From contig NZ_LGCN01000235.1 in the NCBI RefSeq assembly GCF_001279005.1, positions 1-38,020 on the forward strand: a stretch of DNA of 38,020 nt, written 5' to 3'. Source of the DNA: Streptomyces caelestis. GTDB lineage: Bacteria > Actinomycetota > Actinomycetes > Streptomycetales > Streptomycetaceae. The notes under the pieces are model-generated. The model saw only the letters and a list, made by a program, of their open reading frames with translations, did no database searches and had not been told where the DNA came from. Both the position numbers and the translations under genes were made by a program. Below are positions 25,081 through 32,622 of this stretch, piece after piece (the stretch's first letter is position 1; the number at the start of each line of letters is the position of its first letter).

Positions 25081-26259
25081 TCAGGCGTGGGGGACGTTGG
25101 ACTGCGCACTGTCCCGGCCACGCCGGGAGTCGAAGAGCCGTTCCAGGAAGGGCAGCGACCAGCGGGCGGTCCGGCCGTCCAGGGTTCCGTACTGGTCGAG
25201 GTAGCCGGTGTCCTCGGGGCGCAGGCCGTCGAGGACCTCCGCCGGGATCGCGCCGGGGTAGAGGACGTCGGTGTGGTGGAGCGCGTAGTAGGCGATTTCC
25301 GTCGCGTCGTACTGCTTGGTGCAGTCGGTGAAGTCGCCCCACTCGGCGCCGGTGAGCCTCGCGGCGAACAGCCCGACGTCCAGGAACTTGCTGATCTGGA
25401 GATCCACGCTGTCCTCGATGAACCGCAGGCTCGTGGCCTCCTTGTGCAGGTGGGAGCAGAGGTCGAGGAGAGCGTCGACGGGCGCGGCCACCCATGTGTC
25501 GGTACCGCACAGGACGGCGGGAACCCTGCGCCGGAGCAGTTCGGCGGCGCCGGCGCTGCGGCCGGACTTGCGCTGGAAGATGTCGTGGCACAGGTCCACG
25601 TTGTACTCCGGCACGTCGGGCCGGTTCCCGGGCTTGAGGTAGGGCAGCTGATTGCTGAGGTTGAGCCGCCAGAACAGCTGGGTCTCGCGCTTGAAGGGTT
25701 CGATCCTGTCGCCGTCGGCGGCCAGGTTCCCCTGCACGTAGCCCATGCGTGTCAGCACGTCGCGGGCGGCGGGCGCGTCGGCGCGGTCGACCAGGAGGTC
25801 GAGGTCGCTGATCCGGCGTACCGAGATGTCGTGGTAGACGTCCTCGGCCAGGGAGAAGCCCTTGCGGACGGCGTAGGGGACACCCGCATCCGCCAGTTCC
25901 CTGAACACGAGACCGAACTCGTCATGGAGTGCCTGGTTGCGCTGCCGGTTTCCGACGTGGCCGGTGGTGAAGACCCAGGGGTACGGAAAACCCTTCGTCC
26001 CCTCGACGGCCCGGTCCAGCCGGTAGGTGTGCACGTGGCGGCCGACCAGCGGGAGGAGTTTGTGCCGGGCCGCAGCATCGAGGAACGCCCCCCAGTCGAG
26101 GTCGTCGCGGGCCGCGAGGGAACGCGCGAGTGCCAGGTGGTCCGCGTCCAGCCGGAGCCGGGCCAGCACCAGGAGCAGCCGGGCGAACGGAGGGAGTTCC
26201 GATGCCTCCGAAGGTTCCGGCCAGGTGCTCGGACTGCGCTTCACAGATTCCTCCGTCAT
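25081..26259 (-). CDS. Uncharacterised nucleotidyltransferase-family protein (PF14907-like)
   Basis: A 392-aa protein with the minimal nucleotidyltransferase pattern VRKGFSLAEDVYHDISVRRI followed by SDLDLLVD, as in the poorly characterised NTP_transf_5-like family. The DLDLLVD Asp pair would bind metal. The rest is helical with no domain I recognise (for example CHDIFQRKSGRSAG and SHLHKEATSLRF). ATG 26259 overlaps the stop of the SbnA-like gene by four bases, so they are coupled. A second NTase-type protein beside the cytidylyltransferase suggests another nucleotidylation or phosphotransfer step, or a scaffold role. Its position inside the phosphonate operon is the main functional clue. Confidence 0.7.
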   Translation of the reverse strand: MTEESVKRSPSTWPEPSEASELPPFARLLLVLARLRLDADHLALARSLAARDDLDWGAFLDAAARHKLLPLVGRHVHTYRLDRAVEGTKGFPYPWVFTTGHVGNRQRNQALHDEFGLVFRELADAGVPYAVRKGFSLAEDVYHDISVRRISDLDLLVDRADAPAARDVLTRMGYVQGNLAADGDRIEPFKRETQLFWRLNLSNQLPYLKPGNRPDVPEYNVDLCHDIFQRKSGRSAGAAELLRRRVPAVLCGTDTWVAAPVDALLDLCSHLHKEATSLRFIEDSVDLQISKFLDVGLFAARLTGAEWGDFTDCTKQYDATEIAYYALHHTDVLYPGAIPAEVLDGLRPEDTGYLDQYGTLDGRTARWSLPFLERLFDSRRGRDSAQSNVPHA

Positions 26260-27278
26260 TGCTGCCTCTCTTCGCCCGGCCGGCGGGCGGGTGTCCCCGG
26301 ACCGGCGGGCGGGCACTTGTCAGGACCTGACGCGCCGGGGCCGTACGTGCCCTCGACCCAGTCGTCGTCGTACAGCGTGTCGAGATACCGGTCGCCCAGG
26401 TCGGGGGCGAGCGCCACGGCGGTGAGGGTGTCGGCGGCGTCCTGCCGGGCGAGCCAGCTCTCCGCTCCGCTCACCACCGTGCCGGTGGAGCCGCCGGCGA
26501 GGACGCCCCGGCGCGCGAGCCGTCGGCACATGCGCACCGTGTCGGTCTCCGTCACCCGCACCAGGTCGTGGGCGAGTCCGTCGGTGACGAAGGGCATGGT
26601 CTCGCTGGCTCCCAGGCCAGGGATGTGGCGGGGTCCGGCGGGCATCCCGAAGTTGGCCGACCCCACGCTGTCGACCGCCACGATCCGCACGCGGCGGAAG
26701 TTCTCCCGGAAGAATCGCGCGCACCCGGCGAGTGTGCCGCCGGTTCCCGCGCCGACGAACAGGACGTCGAGGTCGGGGAACTGCTTGGCTATCAGTGGTG
26801 CGGTCAGCTCGTAGTGGGCCATCCAGCTCGCCGGGTTCTGGTACTGGTCGAGGCAGACATAGTCGGCGTGCTGCTCGCACAGTTCCCGTACCCGGCGTTT
26901 GCGCGCCGCGAGGTAGCCGCCGCTCGCGTCGAGGCCGTCGACCACCTCCACCTCGCTGCCGAGGGCCTTCATGAGCTTCATAGTGGTCGGGCTGCACTTG
27001 GGGTCGGTCACGCAGACGAACCTCAGCGATCTGGCCGCCGCGACGACGCTCAGGGCCACGCCGAGATTGCCCGAGGAGGACTCCACCAGGGTCGTCGTGT
27101 CCTTGATGACTCCGCTGCGGATTCCTTCCGTCACCATGGAGACCGCGGTACGCAGTTTCACCGATCCCGCGAAGTTGAAGCCTTCGCACTTGAGCATCAC
27201 GTTGATGCCGACCACGGGGTCGAGGTTGAGATAGACATCGGTGTCGAGCAGTTCGTCCGCTGCGGAGATTATGGCCAA
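26256..27278 (-). CDS. SbnA-like PLP-dependent beta-replacement synthase
   Basis: A 340-aa fold-type II PLP enzyme of the cysteine synthase family. The cofactor Lys is Lys41 in FNFAGSVKLRTA, and SSSGNLG (67-73) binds the PLP phosphate. VTDPKCSPTTMKLMKALG, IPGLGAS, AGGSTG and LGDRYLDTLYDDDW follow the staphyloferrin enzyme SbnA more closely than CysK. SbnA joins O-phosphoserine and glutamate on the way to 2,3-diaminopropionate. No SbnB-type dehydrogenase is visible, so another amine could be the nucleophile. The start is TTG 27278 with GAGAGG six bases upstream. It follows the PEP mutase gene by 46 bases and overlaps the next gene. Confidence 0.85.
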   Translation of the reverse strand: MAIISAADELLDTDVYLNLDPVVGINVMLKCEGFNFAGSVKLRTAVSMVTEGIRSGVIKDTTTLVESSSGNLGVALSVVAAARSLRFVCVTDPKCSPTTMKLMKALGSEVEVVDGLDASGGYLAARKRRVRELCEQHADYVCLDQYQNPASWMAHYELTAPLIAKQFPDLDVLFVGAGTGGTLAGCARFFRENFRRVRIVAVDSVGSANFGMPAGPRHIPGLGASETMPFVTDGLAHDLVRVTETDTVRMCRRLARRGVLAGGSTGTVVSGAESWLARQDAADTLTAVALAPDLGDRYLDTLYDDDWVEGTYGPGASGPDKCPPAGPGTPARRPGEERQQ

Positions 27279-27324
27279 CTCCGACCTCTCATCGCCTGGC
27301 GTCGCGGCGGGTCCGCTTCAAGCC

Positions 27325-28191
27325 TCATGCCTCGAGCTCGCACCAGGCATCGAAGCGCTGGAGCGCGAAGACGTCCTGCACCGACGCGATGGAATCCTCG
27401 ACCGCCGTGGTGTCGCCGTTCGCGTAGACCGAGCGATAGGTGCTGCGCAGGGCGCTGACTGTGGCGCGCAGACCGTGATTGGCGTAGATCACGGCCGATA
27501 TACCGGCCTTCTTGATGTCGTCGATGTGCCAGTCGGGATACGTGGTCGGCACGATGACGACCGGGCACCGGAAGTCCCAGCCGTCCAGGAAGCTCATGAT
27601 CTGGTCGTGTGTCTTCTGCTTGGAGTGCACGAGGACCGCGTCCGCGCCGGCGTCCGCGTAGCGGCGGCAGCGCTCCAGTGCCGCTTCCACACCGAGGCCG
27701 CTGATCATGGCCTCGGTCCGGGCGATGACGAACATCTCCGGACCGGACTGCGCCCGCTTCGCCGTGTGGATCTTGCGGGCGAACTCCTCGGCGGATTCCA
27801 GGTGCTGGCCGCCGTTCGCGAAGCTGTTCCGCTTCGGGAACTGCTTGTCCTCGATACAGACGGCGGTCAGGCCGGCGGCCTCGAACTCATGGACCATGTG
27901 CGCGACGTTGAGGATGCCGCCGTAGCCGGTGTCGCAGTCCGTGACGACCGGAATGCTCAATGCCTTCTGCGTGTTGGCGGCCACCTGAAGGTACTCGGAC
28001 ATGCTGAGCAGGCTCGCGTCGGGAAGACCTCGTGACGAGGAAACCTCCAGGGAGGAGGACCAGACCGCCTGGAACCCGGCCTCCTCCGCCAGCAGGCCGC
28101 CCAGCGCGTCGTGCGCGCCGGCCACACGCACCACGCCGTCCTTCGTGCCGTCGAGTACGGAGCGAAATGACGGATAACTAGTGCGCTGCAT
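27325..28191 (-). CDS. ppm: Phosphoenolpyruvate phosphomutase
   Basis: A 288-aa enzyme of the isocitrate lyase/PEP mutase superfamily that rearranges phosphoenolpyruvate to phosphonopyruvate and forms the C-P bond. The diagnostic motif EDKQFPKRNS (114-123) fits the EDKxxPKxNS signature of true PEP mutases. Trp44 in VWSSSLE, Asp85 and Asp87 in DCDTGYGG, and Arg158 in IARTEA fall where the active-site residues of characterised mutases lie. The length is typical. ATG 28191 has GAGGGG eight bases upstream. It is the first gene of the minus-strand phosphonate operon and diverges from the ABC transporter operon. Confidence 0.96.
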   Translation of the reverse strand: MQRTSYPSFRSVLDGTKDGVVRVAGAHDALGGLLAEEAGFQAVWSSSLEVSSSRGLPDASLLSMSEYLQVAANTQKALSIPVVTDCDTGYGGILNVAHMVHEFEAAGLTAVCIEDKQFPKRNSFANGGQHLESAEEFARKIHTAKRAQSGPEMFVIARTEAMISGLGVEAALERCRRYADAGADAVLVHSKQKTHDQIMSFLDGWDFRCPVVIVPTTYPDWHIDDIKKAGISAVIYANHGLRATVSALRSTYRSVYANGDTTAVEDSIASVQDVFALQRFDAWCELEA

Positions 28192-28646
28192 TATGAATAC
28201 CCCTCGACATTTCTGAAGAACCGGGCGCAAACACACTCACAGAACCGCCTCAAGCAGCGAGGAATTTAAGTCTCTGTGGGTAAAAAAACTGCCATCGCTT
28301 TTCTTGATCGGCACAACGATAGACGACCACTCTTCCCACAGCAAGACTTGGTAACGACTGGCCGGATTGCACCCTCTCCCCTCACTCCCATCTCGACGGA
28401 TGCAGACAGGAGAGCTCCAGATCAGGCCACACACCGGAATGCCATCGAGGGACCAAAAGGGGCACAGTGGAGGAAACGGCAAGGCGATACGTCGGTCATG
28501 GCGCGAGCCGAGGGGAACTTTCCGGCCGACATCAACTTTCACCGTTGATGTCGGCCGGATCAACGCCTTACGATCCCGTCAGTCCTCGACCAAAGCGCGG
28601 TGGAGGCATGGAGGTGCCATCCGACCTCGAGGGGCGAGAGGTCCAA
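28192..28646. promoter_or_regulatory. Divergent control region between ppm and the ABC/NRPS operon
   Basis: This 455-base gap separates the two main operons and must contain both promoters. The part nearest ppm (about 28260-28320) is markedly AT-richer than the rest of the window, with a run of seven A at 28283-28289. A perfect long inverted repeat lies near the ABC side. Possible upstream starts for the ABC gene (for example ATG 28608) lack proper Shine-Dalgarno spacing. I could not choose a -10/-35 pair with confidence. Confidence 0.5.
28521..28559. repeat. Perfect 16-bp inverted repeat with 7-base loop
   Basis: The arms TCCGGCCGACATCAAC (28521-28536) and GTTGATGTCGGCCGGA (28544-28559) are perfectly complementary around the loop TTTCACC. 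It lies 87 bases before the ABC ATPase start. No T-tract follows. It could be a regulator operator or an RNA hairpin in the leader of the operon. Confidence 0.8.
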
Positions 28647-29621
28647 ATGCTGGACAGTATTGCTACACCGGCAATCGCGATCGACGACCTGACACGCACC
28701 TTCAAAGGGCCTCAGGGCCGTGTGAAACACGCCATCAACGGACTTTCTCTCCGTGTCGAGCGGGGCGAGATGGTCGGCCTTCTCGGGCCGAACGGGGCGG
28801 GAAAAACCAGCACGGCGAAGATATTGATGACCGTTCTCCTGCCGACTTCCGGTAAGGCCGGCATCCTCGGTCACGACGTCGTGCGCGACCCCCAGACCGC
28901 GCGTCGGGTGACAGGTGTCATCCTCGGCGGCGACGCGGGGCTCTACGCGCGCCTGACGGCCGTGGACAATCTGCTGCTCTTCGCGGATCTGTACGGCATC
29001 CCCTACCGGGAGCAAAAGCCCCGGATTCGCGACCTGCTCGACATGGTGGGCCTTCTCGGCAACGAACGGAAACGGGTGGAATCCTTCTCCCGCGGAATGA
29101 AGCAGCGTTTGCACATCGCCCGCGGTCTGCTGCACGATCCGGACGTCGTGATCCTGGACGAGCCGAGCAACGGCATCGATCCGGTCGGGGCCCGTGAACT
29201 GCGCGCTCTCATCCGCGAACAGGTGCGCGACGGTCGCAGTGTGCTGCTCACCACGCACTACATGTTCGAGGCCGACGAGCTGTGCGACCGGGTCGCGGTG
29301 ATGCGCGACGGTACGAAGATCGCTGAGGGCACTCCGGATTCCTTGAAGAAGCAGACGGACGGTCAGGTGGTCCTCACGGTCACCGTCAGCGGCGTGGGCG
29401 AGGACCACGTCGGCCGGCTGCGCGCCCTGCCCGGTGTCCGCTCGGTCGGTCTGACGGAGCACGGCGGCAGCCAGACCCTCGACGTGCACAGTGGCCAGGA
29501 GACGGACGTGACGGCCGCGGTCCTCGCCGAACTGCGAGGCCTGTCCGTCATTCAGGTCTCCAAGCGCGAGCCGACCCTTGAGGACGCGTACGTCTCCCTC
29601 ATCTCCCAGGACCGCCGGTGA
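28647..29621 (+). CDS. ABC-2 exporter ATP-binding protein (DrrA-like)
   Basis: A 324-aa ATPase of an ABC-type exporter. Walker A is GPNGAGKT (47-54); the ABC signature is SFSRGMKQRLHIARG and Walker B is VVILDEPSNGID, followed by the switch-His segment LTTHYMFEADEL. A C-terminal extension of about 80 residues is typical of DrrA-type drug exporters. ATG 28647 is chosen because GAGAGG stands exactly five bases before it. Its stop overlaps the GTG start of the first permease. With the two permeases it should export the product or give self-resistance. Confidence 0.93.
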   Translation: MLDSIATPAIAIDDLTRTFKGPQGRVKHAINGLSLRVERGEMVGLLGPNGAGKTSTAKILMTVLLPTSGKAGILGHDVVRDPQTARRVTGVILGGDAGLYARLTAVDNLLLFADLYGIPYREQKPRIRDLLDMVGLLGNERKRVESFSRGMKQRLHIARGLLHDPDVVILDEPSNGIDPVGARELRALIREQVRDGRSVLLTTHYMFEADELCDRVAVMRDGTKIAEGTPDSLKKQTDGQVVLTVTVSGVGEDHVGRLRALPGVRSVGLTEHGGSQTLDVHSGQETDVTAAVLAELRGLSVIQVSKREPTLEDAYVSLISQDRR

Positions 29622-30418
29622 CGGCGGGACGGCTGGACCGCCTGGGCACGAGTGCCGGCTTCCTCGCTCGTGCGTGGCGGTACGAGATGAGGCAGTTGAT
29701 CCGGACCCGGCTGTACGTCTTCCTCGCCATACTGCTCCCCCTCATCTTCGCCTCGATGGCCTTCTACATGTTCCGGGGCTCCGGCAAGCAGGACGCCCCG
29801 ATGTCGGTGGCCCTGAGCGCGGCGCTGATGGGCATGTGGTCCTCGACGCTCCTGGGTTCGGGCAACGCCATCACCCGGCTGCGGCTGATGCAGTTGCTCG
29901 AACCCCTGGTCGCCAGCCCCCGCTCGACGTTCCTCGTGACCCTGCCGTTCGCGATCGCGACATCGTCCCTGGGAGTCTACGGGCTGCTCGTCACGCTCGG
30001 CTGGAGTGCCGTGCTCTTCGACATGCCGCTCCACCTGGAGCACCCGATGCTCTTCTTCGTCGCGGTACCGGTGACCGTCGTCGCACTCGGCATGCTCGGC
30101 CTCCTCATGGCCTCCGCCTTCATCCTGTATCCGACGGCACAGTCGCTGGCCAACTTCTTCGAGTTCCCCGTGTGGATGCTCAGCGGCATGCTCGTCCCGA
30201 TCTCCACCCTCCCCGACCCGGTGCAGAAGATCTCCTACCTGCTGGCTCCCACCTGGGGCGTGAAGGCGCTCACCGGAGCGGCTGTGGGCAACGGCAGCGC
30301 GGCGGAGGCGATCGGCATGTGCCTTCTGCTCACCTGCGTCTACCTCGCCATCACGCTGCTGCTGCAGAGGAGGTTCGAATGGTTGGCACGCTCCAGCGGA
30401 ACGCTGGCCCTTCAGTGA
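29618..30418 (+). CDS. ABC-2 type permease, first subunit
   Basis: A 266-aa integral membrane protein with about six transmembrane segments, such as LYVFLAILLPLIFASMAFYM, TLPFAIATSSLGVYGLLVTL and AITLLLQRR near the C-terminus. The VWMLSGMLVPISTLPDP segment is typical of DrrB-like ABC-2 permeases. It begins at GTG 29618, overlapping the ATPase stop (GTGA), and is overlapped at its end by the second permease gene. It forms the membrane channel of the exporter with the next gene product. Confidence 0.9.
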   Translation: MTAGRLDRLGTSAGFLARAWRYEMRQLIRTRLYVFLAILLPLIFASMAFYMFRGSGKQDAPMSVALSAALMGMWSSTLLGSGNAITRLRLMQLLEPLVASPRSTFLVTLPFAIATSSLGVYGLLVTLGWSAVLFDMPLHLEHPMLFFVAVPVTVVALGMLGLLMASAFILYPTAQSLANFFEFPVWMLSGMLVPISTLPDPVQKISYLLAPTWGVKALTGAAVGNGSAAEAIGMCLLLTCVYLAITLLLQRRFEWLARSSGTLALQ

Positions 30419-31191
30419 CGTGGCGCCTGTTCTTCGTGGCGGGCTGGCGCTCCTACCTCGCCCTGTTCCGCTGGCTGCGGCCGTCGGCGTTCATCCCGAC
30501 CGTGATCGGCGTCCCGGTCGTCCAACTGATCTGGGCGGTCCACCTGGGCCGCTACCTCGGCGCCTACCCGCCCGACTACTACGTGGTCGGCAATGCTCTG
30601 CACGCGTGCGCGATGGCCGGTCTCTTCGCGCCGGCCCACTCGATCCAGGGCGAGAGATACGGCGGTACGCTCACCGCCCTGCTCGCCACCCCGGCCAACC
30701 GCGCCGTCATGTTCAGTGGCCGCGTCCTTCCGGCCGTGCTCACCGGGGCGTTCACCTCCGCGGTGATGCTCGGCGTCGGAACGGCGCTCGACTGGGTGCA
30801 CGTGCCTCTCGGCTCCCTGCCCATGCTGGGGCTCACCCTGCTGGTCACGGCCCTGTCGTGCAGCGCCTGCGGCCTCGTCGTGGGAGCGGTCGGGCTGCGG
30901 ACCCGCGAGGCCACGTTCCTCGCCAACGTGGTGCTGTACTCGATGCTCCTGCTGTGCGGCGTGAACATCCCCTTCGCCTGGCTCCCCGGCTGGCTGGCCG
31001 CCGTCGGTCACGCCATGCCGATGTCGCAGGGGATCGAGGCCGCCCGCCGTGTGCTGTCGGGGGCCGGAGGGGCGCCGGGACTGCTGTGCTGGGAACTGCT
31101 CAAGGCGGCCGTGCTGGTGCTGCTCGCCCTGTACCTGCTACAGGTGCTGGAGCGCGGCAGCCGTGAGAAGGCGTCCCTCGACGATGTGTGA
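30379..31191 (+). CDS. ABC-2 type permease, second subunit
   Basis: A 270-aa membrane protein with about six hydrophobic segments, including VIGVPVVQLIWAVHL, VVLYSMLLLCGVNIPFAWLP and LLKAAVLVLLALYLL. GERYGGTLTALLATPANR is the conserved cytoplasmic loop of ABC-2 permeases that contacts the ATPase. ATG 30379 follows AGAGGAGG by five bases and lies 40 bases inside the end of the first permease gene. It is the heterodimer partner of that permease. Confidence 0.9.
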   Translation: MVGTLQRNAGPSVTWRLFFVAGWRSYLALFRWLRPSAFIPTVIGVPVVQLIWAVHLGRYLGAYPPDYYVVGNALHACAMAGLFAPAHSIQGERYGGTLTALLATPANRAVMFSGRVLPAVLTGAFTSAVMLGVGTALDWVHVPLGSLPMLGLTLLVTALSCSACGLVVGAVGLRTREATFLANVVLYSMLLLCGVNIPFAWLPGWLAAVGHAMPMSQGIEAARRVLSGAGGAPGLLCWELLKAAVLVLLALYLLQVLERGSREKASLDDV

Positions 31192-31207
31192 GAGAGCGGA
31201 GAACCTC

Positions 31208-32560
31208 ATGGCGACGGCGAACAGCGCTCCTCTGACATTCGGACAGCTCTCCGTCTGGCGGGTCATGGCCGACTGGCCCCACGAGCGGTGGCCGGAGACG
31301 TATTTGACCGGTGTGGTGGGGACTCCGGCCGACTGCGACGCGGACCGGCTCGTGGCCGCCTTCGGCGTGCTCTGCGAGCGCCACGAGTCGCTCCGCACAC
31401 GCTTCGCGGACACCGCACGGGGGCCGGTCCAGGTGGTGGACCCGGCGGCCGGCGAGGTGACTGTGCAGACCGTCGAACGGCCGGTTCGCACGGCGGACGA
31501 GGCCGCGGCGGCCGGACGGGAACTGGCCCGCGACCGCATCGACCGCGCGCGTGAACACGCCCGCCGCTTCGCCCTGGTGACCGACGGGGGACGACCCACG
31601 CATGCGGTGATCACGACCGACCACATCGTCGCCGACGGTTTCGCGATGGGACGGCTCCGCGCGGAACTGACCGCACTGATCGGCGGGGACAGCTCGGAGG
31701 GCCGGCGTTGGCTGGAGGAGAGGCCCCCACAGCCCTCCGCACTCGCCCTGGCCCAGCAGTCGGCCGCCGGCCGGGCGCGCGGCGACGCCGTCCTGCGCTA
31801 CTGGCGGGATCTGCTGGCCGCGCTGCCCGCGGACACGTTCCCGGTGCCCGACGCGGCGGGCGGCAGCCCCGGACGCATCGAGGCGGTGCTCCGCTCGCCT
31901 CGCGCCCGCGCCTCGCTGGCCGATGTCGCGAAGCAGCGCGGACTGGCACCGCACGACGTGCTGCTGGCGCTGACCTCCCTCGCCGTCGCGGTGATCGAGG
32001 AGACCACACGGGTCGTCATGACGCTTCAGTCCAGCAACCGGTTCAGCCCGCCCTGGCGGACCGTCGTCAGCTCCATGAACCAGTATGCGCCGATGATGCT
32101 CGACACCGATCCGGCGCCGCGCACGTTCGACGACTACGTCCGCCACGTGCAGCGCACCGCGCTGAAGGCCTATCGCTTCGGCTCGTACGACATCGACGAA
32201 GTCGACGCCCTGGTGCGCGCGGAACGCGGGAGGGCGCCCGGCTACGACCACTTCTACAACTTCCTGGCCCACGACGTCACACAGACCGCCCCCTCCGGCG
32301 GCGCCGATCGTCCCGGCCGCGTCGAGGCGACCCGTCCCCACCGCCAGATCGGCCCCCGGTTCGACGTCAAGGTGCTCGGCGGGCCCGAGATGCCGGTCGT
32401 CGTGCGGGCCGACCCGGGCCTGGTTCCCGCCCCGCGGTTGCACGCTCTCCTGAACTGGTACGACGAGGAACTGCAGCGGCTGGCAGGCGACTCCGTGAGC
32501 AGCCCGGACGCGCTGATTCGACGATGCGGGAGGGCCTTGGAGCGCGCGGTCCCGGCCTGA
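31208..32560 (+). CDS. Stand-alone condensation-domain protein, DHxxxDG variant
   Basis: A 450-aa free condensation protein, paralogous to the one at 16497: it opens APLTFGQLSVWRVMADWP and shares an SSNRFSPPW...SSMNQYAP segment. The active-site motif is TTDHIVADG (136-144): catalytic His139, Asp143 and Gly144 are kept, but the first His is Asp138. ATG 31208 has GGAGAAC just upstream. It lies 16 bases after the second permease gene and 62 bases before the EntF-like NRPS gene, so it probably works with that assembly line, joining a carrier-bound unit to a free amine or hydroxyl. The variant first His does not by itself imply loss of activity. Confidence 0.83.
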   Translation: MATANSAPLTFGQLSVWRVMADWPHERWPETYLTGVVGTPADCDADRLVAAFGVLCERHESLRTRFADTARGPVQVVDPAAGEVTVQTVERPVRTADEAAAAGRELARDRIDRAREHARRFALVTDGGRPTHAVITTDHIVADGFAMGRLRAELTALIGGDSSEGRRWLEERPPQPSALALAQQSAAGRARGDAVLRYWRDLLAALPADTFPVPDAAGGSPGRIEAVLRSPRARASLADVAKQRGLAPHDVLLALTSLAVAVIEETTRVVMTLQSSNRFSPPWRTVVSSMNQYAPMMLDTDPAPRTFDDYVRHVQRTALKAYRFGSYDIDEVDALVRAERGRAPGYDHFYNFLAHDVTQTAPSGGADRPGRVEATRPHRQIGPRFDVKVLGGPEMPVVVRADPGLVPAPRLHALLNWYDEELQRLAGDSVSSPDALIRRCGRALERAVPA

Positions 32561-32622
32561 CTCCCACGAGCAGTGGAACGCCCCGCACGCCTGTGATTCC
32601 CCCGCTGATCAGGAGGCTCGTC

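Noticed and set aside
21315..28191. Calling the operon a fosfomycin cluster
   Set aside because: No Fom4 epoxidase, FomC-type reductase, FomD hydrolase or FomA/FomB resistance kinases are visible. Only the early Ppm, Ppd, tagging and methylation steps correspond.
28237..28563. Minus-strand 108-codon frame in the ppm upstream region
   Set aside because: It has no recognisable motif and lies across the divergent control region and the inverted repeat. It is more likely non-coding leader.
28467..28646. Longer ABC ATPase starting at an upstream ATG
   Set aside because: The extra residues are not ABC-like and would translate through the perfect inverted repeat. ATG 28647 has an ideal GAGAGG at five bases.
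31708..32622. Upstream extension of the NRPS frame into the preceding gene
   Set aside because: The extension overlaps the condensation protein out of frame and is Arg/Pro-rich. The AGGAGG before GTG 32623, followed at once by the C1 motif [11 protein letters not shown], fixes the start.
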